Shown: in pieces, positions 6,864-12,188 of the stretch | How positions within the stretch are numbered: position 1 is the stretch's first letter | How the letters are laid out: each line of letters starts with the position of its first letter | Assembly (NCBI GenBank): GCA_046756565.1 | Contig: JBHHWO010000131.1 | Span: 1 to 12,188 of the forward strand | Source of the DNA: CALZIK01 sp046756565 | Lineage (GTDB): Bacteria; Acidobacteriota; Thermoanaerobaculia; Multivoradales; JAHEKO01 | Direction: 5' to 3' | DNA: 12,188 bases | Notes under the pieces: model-generated | Seen by the model: only the letters and a program-made list of their open reading frames with translations | Databases searched by the model: none | What the model was told of the DNA's origin: nothing | Program-made: the position numbers and the translations under genes

Positions 6864-9800
6864 CTAGTGACGGCAGCCGTAGCGCTCGGCGCGGCCCTCC
6901 ATCCAGGCCGCGGTGGAGGGATGGATCGTGTCACCGCCCTCGAGCTCCCAGAAGAAGGGCGTCCGCTCGACCGGGTCGGGCCAGAGTTGGTTCATGGTTG
7001 CGGCCTCGAACAGCCGGCCGTTGACCATCGTGGCGTGGATGAGCTCGGCCTGCTCGATGTTCTCGAGGGGATTGCCGTCGAGAATCACCAGGTCCGCCAG
7101 TTTGCCGGCTTCCAGCGATCCGATGTCGGCGTCCATGCCGAGGGCGTAGGCACCGCTTGCGGTCGCCGCCCGCAGAGCCTCCCACGGCGTGAAGCCGCCC
7201 TGGACGAGCATGCGCATCTCCCAGTGCATCGCCAGGCCCTCGCGCTGGCCGTGGGCTCCGGTGTTGACCGGCACACCGCGGTGCATTAGATCCCTGGCCG
7301 AGGCGGCGACATGGACGTGGTTGTAGTGGCTGTCCGGCGCAGTCTGGCGGCGGATCGCTCGCGGCTCGACGCGGGAGCGCGGCGTGTAGCGCAACAGGCG
7401 CTGGTTTTCCCAAACGTCGTCGCGATCGTAGAACCAGCGCTCGCCTTCCATGCCGCCGAATGACACACCGAGAGTCGGCGTGTAGCCGGTACCGGCCTGG
7501 GACCAGAGCTGGAGGACGTCGTCGTAGATCGTCTTGAGCGTCATCGAGTGCTCGATGGTGGTGTGGCCGTCGACGATCTCGGTCATGTTGTGCTGGAATT
7601 TCATGCCGCCCTCGATCACCACCATGACGTCGAGCTCGTTGCCGGCGGCGATGATCTGCTGGCGAGAGTCCCGCCGGGGAAGCTGGTAGCTCTTGACCGA
7701 GATCGCACCCACGTCTTTCATTCTCTGGATGTGGAAGCGAGCGTCGTCGAGAGAGTCGACATCGACGTGGTAGCCGTTGCCCTTGGCGCCGTAGAGGATG
7801 GTGCCGGTCGAAAAGACCCTCGGTCCGAAGATCTTGCCGGCCCTGTTGAGCTCGCTCGCGGCGAACACCTCATGGGTGTCGTTCGAGGGATCGTGAATGG
7901 TGGTGACGCCGAAGGCGAGGTTCGAATACTGCATCCAGTTCTGCTGCGGAATGATCTGCGAGCGCCCGAAGCCGCCGTGGGCGTGGGCGTCGAGAAAGCC
8001 GGGAACGATGGTCTTGCCGCTCGCATCGACGACATGAGCCTGCTCTGGTACTTCGACTTCGCCTGCCGCGCCCACCGACACGATGCGGTTGCCGGTAACG
8101 ACAACCGTGGCGTTCTCGATGACCTCCTGGGTGCCCGACATGGCGTCGCGCATGGTTACGACGCGAGCGCCCGCGAGCGCGACGGTGCCGCTGTGGATGT
8201 CGAGATCGACGTCGAAGCCGATGTCGGTGCCTTCTTCCACCGGCTCCGGCAGCTCGTCGGGCGCACCGTCGACGAACGCGAAGGCGTCACTCAGATTGCG
8301 CTGATAGAGAACCGGGCCCCGGCTCCAGGTGATCGTGTCGTCGTCGCGCCAGCTGAGAAAGTCTCCGGCCCGGCCGGAGAGAGTCGCCACCGGAATCGAC
8401 TTGGTCTCCTTGCCGAGCTTGATCGCTCTGCCGGTGACGGCGAATGGGGCCAGGTGGGCGCGGTAGTCCTCGGTGAACGCGACCCACTTGTTGTCCGGCG
8501 AGACCGCGAGCTCCACCATGCCGGAGCCGGTCACGTGCGTGCGCTCTTGGTCTCCCTGGCGATCGACGCTCTTGAGTACGATGCCGCCGTCGTCGTCGGA
8601 TGTCGCCAGGAAGATGCGCTCACCGTCGGCCGAAAACCGGGGCTCCGAGCCCCAGTCGGTGATGCGCTCGGAATCGCCTCCCGCGGCGGGCACCGTGTAG
8701 ATCCCGGGCTCGAGCGCCCACATCGGAGACAGGAGATACCCACCGCCGATCTGCCGGTAGACGACCGTCTGTCCGTCGGGCGAGAACGACGGCTCGACGT
8801 AGTTTCCCCGCCGCGACGTCAATGCCCGGCCCGTGCCGCCCGATGCCGAAACGATACGCACGCTTCCCTGGTTGTCATCGTTCCAGGTCGTGTAGACGAT
8901 CGACGCGCTGTCGGCCGAAAACGAAGGGAACATCTCGAAGTGGTCGGTCTGCGAGGTCAGTCTCCGGGCATCTCCATCGGGAAGGGGCTTCGACCAGAGA
9001 GACCCGAGTGCCTGGAACACGACCGTGCCCCCGTCGGGCGAGACCACGGGCCAGCGGGGCATCTTGATTCGGAACGACTCCGGCGCCACCTCGACCGGGC
9101 GCCGGAGTGTCGCCTGGATCTTCATGTCCTTGCGCACGCGCACCGGGATGGGCGTGACCTCCCGCGAACCGATCGCCACGCGGTGAAAGCCGCCTCCGGT
9201 CCAAAACACGATCGACGACGAGTCCGGAGTCCAGGCGATCGCCGGCGCGTTGCCTTCGGTGCCGGAGGTCTCCTGCAGATCCCTCTCGAATCGGTCGAAG
9301 ATCGCCCATTCCTTGCCGGAATCGAGGTCCTTCAGATAGATCGCCGATTGCAGGCCCGGCAGACGCCTGATGAAGGCGAGATGCTTGCCGTCGGGCGAGG
9401 GAGTCGGTCGGACGGCGCCGCCCGGGCCGGTGACCAAGCGCTCGGTCTTGCCTTCGTCGCGGTCGTAGCGCTGGATGACGAAGATCTGACCGGTAGAGTC
9501 CTTGCCGTACTGCCAGATCCGGCCGGACGTCACGTCCTGCGCGAAGTAGACGTATCTGCCGTCTTTCGAGAACGCCGGATCGGCCTGATTCTTCTGGTCG
9601 CTATCGCCATGCGGGCGTTCGGTGAGCTGGAGGCCGCTGCCCTCGTGGGCGGCATGGAACATCCAGATCTCGCCGGCCGCGATCGAACGGGTCGACATGA
9701 ACGACTTCTTGGCAACCAGATACCTGCCGTCCGGGCTCCAGGCTGGCTGATGGACGATGTTGGCCGATTCCGATGTGACCGCCCGGGGGCTGGATCCGTC

Positions 9801-10169
9801 GGTGTCCATCACCCAGAGGTTGTCGCCGCCCGCCCGGTCCGAGACGAAGGCGATTGTGGAGCCGTCGGGGCTGAAGCGCGGCTGGTAGTTCCACTCGATC
9901 CCGTCGGTGAGAGCTGTGGCTTCGCCGCCGGTGATCGGCATCGTAAAGATGTCGCCGAGCATGTCGAAGAGAATTGTCGAGCCGTCCGGCGAGATGTCCA
10001 CGTTCGACCAGGTGGTTTCGATCGTGTCGATCGAGATCGTCTTCCAGTTACCCAGGGGCTCGCTCACCTTCCATTTTTCGGAGTCCTTGTCTTCATCGGC
10101 GAAGCCGGGAGGGGCGAGGAGTGAGGCGAGAAGAAGGGCGAGAGTGGTCTTTGCGAAACGATCGTGCAT
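6864..10169 (-). CDS. Secreted PD40 beta-propeller / amidohydrolase fusion protein
   Basis: 1101 aa from ATG 10169, with AGGAGA about 7 nt upstream; the reading frame continues to 10556 but only as a shadow over the ureohydrolase gene. Signal peptide at 1-23 (TLALLLASLLAPPGFA). Residues about 40-690 form a TolB-like propeller with at least ten PD40 repeats, such as NVDISPDGSTILF, QPRFSPDGSTIAF, QPAWSPDGRYLV, RPTPSPDGKHLAF, EPSFSPDGQTVVY and ELAVSPDNKWVAF. Residues about 700-1090 are an imidazolonepropionase-like amidohydrolase: the metal motif is His729-Ala-His731, Lys826 (SVKSY) is a candidate carbamylated ligand, with His874 (EHS) and His951/953. The C-terminal GSLEAGKLADLVILDGNP is typical. 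Where many relatives have an Asp ligand in GTD, this protein reads NTGAHGQ (His973). It probably hydrolyses a peptide-like or cyclic amide substrate outside the cytoplasm; the substrate is unknown. Confidence 0.93.
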   Translation of the reverse strand: MHDRFAKTTLALLLASLLAPPGFADEDKDSEKWKVSEPLGNWKTISIDTIETTWSNVDISPDGSTILFDMLGDIFTMPITGGEATALTDGIEWNYQPRFSPDGSTIAFVSDRAGGDNLWVMDTDGSSPRAVTSESANIVHQPAWSPDGRYLVAKKSFMSTRSIAAGEIWMFHAAHEGSGLQLTERPHGDSDQKNQADPAFSKDGRYVYFAQDVTSGRIWQYGKDSTGQIFVIQRYDRDEGKTERLVTGPGGAVRPTPSPDGKHLAFIRRLPGLQSAIYLKDLDSGKEWAIFDRFERDLQETSGTEGNAPAIAWTPDSSSIVFWTGGGFHRVAIGSREVTPIPVRVRKDMKIQATLRRPVEVAPESFRIKMPRWPVVSPDGGTVVFQALGSLWSKPLPDGDARRLTSQTDHFEMFPSFSADSASIVYTTWNDDNQGSVRIVSASGGTGRALTSRRGNYVEPSFSPDGQTVVYRQIGGGYLLSPMWALEPGIYTVPAAGGDSERITDWGSEPRFSADGERIFLATSDDDGGIVLKSVDRQGDQERTHVTGSGMVELAVSPDNKWVAFTEDYRAHLAPFAVTGRAIKLGKETKSIPVATLSGRAGDFLSWRDDDTITWSRGPVLYQRNLSDAFAFVDGAPDELPEPVEEGTDIGFDVDLDIHSGTVALAGARVVTMRDAMSGTQEVIENATVVVTGNRIVSVGAAGEVEVPEQAHVVDASGKTIVPGFLDAHAHGGFGRSQIIPQQNWMQYSNLAFGVTTIHDPSNDTHEVFAASELNRAGKIFGPRVFSTGTILYGAKGNGYHVDVDSLDDARFHIQRMKDVGAISVKSYQLPRRDSRQQIIAAGNELDVMVVIEGGMKFQHNMTEIVDGHTTIEHSMTLKTIYDDVLQLWSQAGTGYTPTLGVSFGGMEGERWFYDRDDVWENQRLLRYTPRSRVEPRAIRRQTAPDSHYNHVHVAASARDLMHRGVPVNTGAHGQREGLAMHWEMRMLVQGGFTPWEALRAATASGAYALGMDADIGSLEAGKLADLVILDGNPLENIEQAELIHATMVNGRLFEAATMNQLWPDPVERTPFFWELEGGDTIHPSTAAWMEGRAERYGCRH

Positions 10170-10195
10170 CGAGGGATCTCCTGCGTGAAACCGGT

Positions 10196-10282
10196 GGGGT
10201 CCGGCCCGTGAGCCGGATGCCGATCCTACCTCGGGGACACGATTCCTTCGTGTCCCCTCCCAACTGGTTTTGGAATTCGACG
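10196..10282. promoter_or_regulatory. Leader region between ureohydrolase and PD40-amidohydrolase genes
   Basis: The 113-base gap between the ureohydrolase stop and the amidohydrolase start holds two palindromes: CCGGC / GCCGG with a 6-nt loop (10201-10216) and the perfect 10-bp palindrome listed separately. Neither is followed on the minus strand by a run of T, so they do not look like an intrinsic terminator, and read-through from the ureohydrolase gene is possible. The good ribosome site of the amidohydrolase (AGGAGA) lies outside both stems. Confidence 0.3.
10233..10257. repeat. Perfect 10-bp inverted repeat GGGGACACGA / TCGTGTCCCC, REP-like
   Basis: Ten bases pair perfectly with ten bases across a 5-nt loop (TTCCT). 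The outer GGGGACA is shared with the element at 2876-2906. Short GC-rich palindromes of this type in intergenic space are characteristic of REP or RAYT-associated repeats. A role as transcription terminator is less likely because no T tract follows on the minus strand. Confidence 0.6.
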
Positions 10283-11080
10283 CTACTCGTTCTGAAGCAG
10301 CCGACCGGCGAGCTCCTTGACCAGCTTGGCGGCGGCGACGGCGGTCAGGTTGCCGAGGTCTCGCGACGGGTTGAGCTCGACCACGTCGGCACCGACCGGG
10401 CCGGGAAGTCGCCAGACCAGTTCGAGCGCCTCGTTTGTGGTCAGGCCGCCCGCCTCGGGATGCGTGACGCCCGGTGCGAAGGCCGGATCCAGGCCGTCGA
10501 GATCGACCGAAAGGTAGACCGGCGGCTCGATCTCGAGAGATTGAAGATCGAGCCACCCCGACCGCGGAACAATTTCAACCCCAAACCGCTCGGCCTGCTC
10601 GAGCTGATGGGCGTTCGCGGTCCGGATGCCGATCTGAATCAGTCGCTTCGCAAGGCCGTCTTCCATCACACGGGCAAAAGGACAAGCGTGAGAATAGCGA
10701 CCCCCGTCAAACTCGTCGTAGAGGTCGGGGTGGGCGTCGATCTGGACCACGGTCAGATCGGCGAATCGCGCTCCGTAGGCACTCAGAATCGGGTAACTCA
10801 CGCTGTGATCGCCTCCGAGGCTGAGCACCCGGGAGCCCATGGCGAGCTGCTCCGAAACCATCCGTTCGATCTCGGCCCGCGCGTCGCTTCCGCCGCTGAG
10901 ATTCGCATCTCCCAGGTCCCGGACAAGCGAGCCGCTTCCGAGATCGACGCCGGTCTCGGTCCAGAGATTCGATGACTCCGAGTGAAGTGCGGCGCGTATG
11001 GCATCGGGTCCCTCGGCGGACCCGCGGGCGAAGCTCGACGCCTCGTCCGTCGGCAGCCCCAGCACGCGGACCTCAGTCAT
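10283..11080 (-). CDS. Agmatinase/arginase-family ureohydrolase
   Basis: 265 aa. All binuclear manganese ligand motifs are present: GGDHS at 89-93 (His92), DAHPD at 115-119 (Asp115, His117, Asp119) and SVDLDGLDP at 191-199 (Asp193, Asp195). The DAHPDLYDEFDGG, YSHACPFARVME and HPEAGGL segments are closer to agmatinase-type members than to classical arginase, but substrate cannot be fixed from sequence: agmatine, arginine or another guanidino compound would give urea plus an amine. Cytoplasmic. It is slightly shorter than the usual 290-310 aa because the N-terminus is compact; the family start MTEVRVLGLPTDE is well placed. The ATG at 11080 overlaps the TGA of a 16-codon upstream ORF by ATGA and has only a close AAGG ahead. 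It is the first gene of the minus-strand run. Confidence 0.9.
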   Translation of the reverse strand: MTEVRVLGLPTDEASSFARGSAEGPDAIRAALHSESSNLWTETGVDLGSGSLVRDLGDANLSGGSDARAEIERMVSEQLAMGSRVLSLGGDHSVSYPILSAYGARFADLTVVQIDAHPDLYDEFDGGRYSHACPFARVMEDGLAKRLIQIGIRTANAHQLEQAERFGVEIVPRSGWLDLQSLEIEPPVYLSVDLDGLDPAFAPGVTHPEAGGLTTNEALELVWRLPGPVGADVVELNPSRDLGNLTAVAAAKLVKELAGRLLQNE

Positions 11081-11127
11081 CGCCTTCCGGGCCTCAGCCC
11101 CTCGAGGATCTCGTTGGCCGTGGCCAT
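11077..11127 (-). other. 16-codon upstream ORF overlapping the ureohydrolase start (ATGA)
   Basis: Reading MATANEILEGLRPGRR then TGA, with the TGA sharing bases with the ureohydrolase ATG. It could be a leader peptide that couples translation, since the ureohydrolase itself has a poor ribosome site. The frame is closed by a TGA 15 bases before the ATG, so it is not the end of a longer gene in this frame. There is no strong ribosome site ahead of it either. A chance ORF is quite possible at this size. Confidence 0.25.
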
Positions 11128-11415
11128 TGAGGGAACCCTACCTCAGAGGGGGTGCCATCCGGCCGGTACACGCTGTTTCTGGAGGGGGATTGGTGGCACC
11201 CGGTGGGGACCGATCGGAGCCAGGCCGCGCCGGGTCTCCGGACGTCTGCTCGAAAACCGTCAGCTGCCGACGGCGCACTGGCGGCCGACGTTTGCGGCCG
11301 CTCTTGGGGAGCTCGATCGGCGAGAAGGCGACTCCCACCTGGCTGGGTGGCGCAGTGGGGCGCAGAGCGCAGTAAGCTGGAGCTACCGAGCGATTCACAG
11401 CCAGAGGAGAGCACC
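11128..11415. other. Divergent intergenic region between ureohydrolase and second GYD gene
   Basis: About 290 bases without a supported gene; the open frames across it give Arg/Ser/Pro/Ala-rich products with no domain. It must contain the promoters for the minus-strand run and for the plus-strand GYD gene. Visible structure: three GCGCAG hexamers at 11350, 11360 and 11367 close to the GYD gene, and a GC-rich CCGTC / GACGG inverted repeat near 11257-11273. I cannot point to a confident -35/-10 pair. Confidence 0.4.
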
Positions 11416-11715
11416 ATGCCGACATTCGTCCTGATGACCCGTCTTCAGCCGGAACAGATGAAGGACGCCGACGCCCGTACTCGGTCCGGGCGCGAATGGC
11501 TCGACAAAGTCAACAGGGCCTGCCCGGAAGTCAAGTGGATTGCTTCGTACGCCCTGCTCGGCCCGTATGACTTCATGAATATCTACCAGGCGCCGGACGT
11601 CGAGACCGCTCACAAGGTTTCGATGATCTCGAGGGCGGAGGGCGCGCTCCTTGCCGAGAGCTGGGAAGCTCTGCCCTATGACCGCTACCTCGACGTGATG
11701 GAAGAAGTGACTTAG
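11416..11715 (+). CDS. GYD-domain protein (second copy)
   Basis: 99 aa from ATG 11416, with GAGGAG 6 nt upstream; a longer in-frame start at 11152 is rejected because the extra sequence is not protein-like. It begins MPTFVLMTRLQPEQ, and the GYD core is ALLGPYDFMNIYQAPD at residues 47-62, with the Gly-Pro-Tyr-Asp form of the signature. A ferredoxin-like small dimer is expected; function is unknown for the family. It is only distantly similar to the GYD protein at 5327-5617: both share the strand/helix order and core loop but few residues. The CBS-domain gene follows after 47 bases on the same strand, probably in one transcript. Confidence 0.9.
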   Translation: MPTFVLMTRLQPEQMKDADARTRSGREWLDKVNRACPEVKWIASYALLGPYDFMNIYQAPDVETAHKVSMISRAEGALLAESWEALPYDRYLDVMEEVT

Positions 11716-11762
11716 GGCGGCAGGCCCGAGGTGGCGGCCACGATGGGCGTAGACTCTGGGCG

Positions 11763-12188
11763 ATGAGGAAGATCCCCAACGTCAAGAGCGTGATGACCCC
11801 TTTCCCGTACTCGGTTGAAACCGACCGGCCGCTCTCGGAAGCGCTCGAGATGATGGCGACACACGATTTCCGGCATCTTCCGGTCGTGGAAAGCGGGGAG
11901 CTCGTCGGGGTGTTGAGCGAGCGCTTGGTGGGTCCGTTCGTGGCACGGCCGAGCGCTTCCGAGGGCGATCTTTTGGTGCGAGACGCGCCGATGGCCGAAG
12001 CCTACGTCGCCGGCCTCGACGAGCCGCTCGACAACGTGGTCGTGGCCATGGCCGAGCGCCATCTGGGCTCGGCGGTTGTGGTCAAGAACGGTCGCGTCGC
12101 CGGGATCTTCACCTCAACCGACGCCTGCCGGTACCTCGCCAAAGTCCTGCGCTCGGAGTTCCCGGTCGGAGGCAACGAGGTGGCCTAG
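11763..12188 (+). CDS. Two-CBS-domain protein
   Basis: 141 aa, complete: ATG 11763 to TAG at the last three bases of the window. First CBS domain about residues 5-62 (VKSVMTPFPYSVETDRPLSEA, then HLPVVESGELVGVLSER), second about 72-130 (VRDAPMAEAYVAGLDEPL, then SAVVVKNGRVAGIFTSTDACRYL). Paired CBS domains form a Bateman module that binds adenine nucleotides or similar ligands and senses energy state. There is no attached enzyme or membrane segment, so it is a stand-alone regulatory protein; a partner is not evident nearby. The ribosome site is weak (GGGCG before the ATG). Confidence 0.93.
   Translation: MRKIPNVKSVMTPFPYSVETDRPLSEALEMMATHDFRHLPVVESGELVGVLSERLVGPFVARPSASEGDLLVRDAPMAEAYVAGLDEPLDNVVVAMAERHLGSAVVVKNGRVAGIFTSTDACRYLAKVLRSEFPVGGNEVA

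Noticed and set aside
7548..10124. 858-codon plus-strand open frame antisense to the PD40-amidohydrolase
   Set aside because: It lies wholly opposite a gene with clear domains; its product is Asp/Arg/Val/His-rich with no motif. Long antisense frames are expected in GC-rich genes.
10233..10257. Intrinsic terminator for the ureohydrolase gene
   Set aside because: The stem is good, but the bases after it on the minus strand are GAGGTAGG, with no T tract.
10170..10556. N-terminal extension of the PD40-amidohydrolase frame to 10556
   Set aside because: It overlaps the ureohydrolase gene, and the ATG at 10169 has a strong ribosome site and starts a proper signal peptide.
9974..10975. 333-codon plus-strand frame across the ureohydrolase and the amidohydrolase start
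   Set aside because: Opposite two well-supported minus-strand genes and without any recognisable domain.
11128..11415. Extended start of the second GYD gene at 11152
   Set aside because: The extra 88 residues are not protein-like and the ATG at 11416 has a good ribosome site at the family's usual start.
1..12188. CRISPR array, tRNA, rRNA, prophage or defence island
   Set aside because: No regularly spaced repeats, no tRNA-like cloverleaf noticed and no phage or defence-type proteins.

Overview
The window is high-GC bacterial chromosomal DNA. Its gene content includes a PD40 beta-propeller fused to an amidohydrolase, a DUF2911 protein with a TPR-like tail, an anchored TPR/FG-GAP/ASPIC (CRTAC1-like) protein, and GYD-domain and CBS proteins. 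This mix fits an Acidobacteriota-type genome (Thermoanaerobaculia or a relative) best. That placement is an inference from gene families only. I see no rRNA, tRNA, CRISPR array, prophage or intact transposon.

Layout. From position 11080 down to position 4 nearly everything reads on the minus strand. In transcription order: an agmatinase/arginase-family ureohydrolase; a secreted 1101-aa PD40-amidohydrolase; a PLP-dependent threonine/serine dehydratase; a 60-codon remnant of an ornithine cyclodeaminase gene; a GYD protein; a saccharopine-dehydrogenase-like oxidoreductase; a secreted DUF2911 protein; and a membrane-anchored TPR/FG-GAP/ASPIC protein. On the plus strand are a doubtful 75-codon ORF at 2590-2817 and, divergent from the ureohydrolase, a second GYD protein followed by a two-CBS-domain protein that ends at the last base of the window.

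How the genes may work together. The block 4197-11080 looks like an operon-like run of amino-acid and amine metabolism genes (ureohydrolase, dehydratase, former ornithine cyclodeaminase, saccharopine-dehydrogenase-like protein). Two of its junctions are TTGA stop/start overlaps. A dehydratase next to an ornithine cyclodeaminase is a familiar gene pair, but here the second partner has lost its whole middle and is surely inactive. The DUF2911, FG-GAP and PD40-amidohydrolase proteins are all exported or anchored and may act at the cell envelope.

No new multi-gene defence or mobile system is visible. The points most worth checking are the internally deleted cyclodeaminase, two short GGGGACA-containing palindromic (REP/RAYT-like) sequences, the paired TTGA overlaps, and a 16-codon ORF that overlaps the ureohydrolase start by ATGA.
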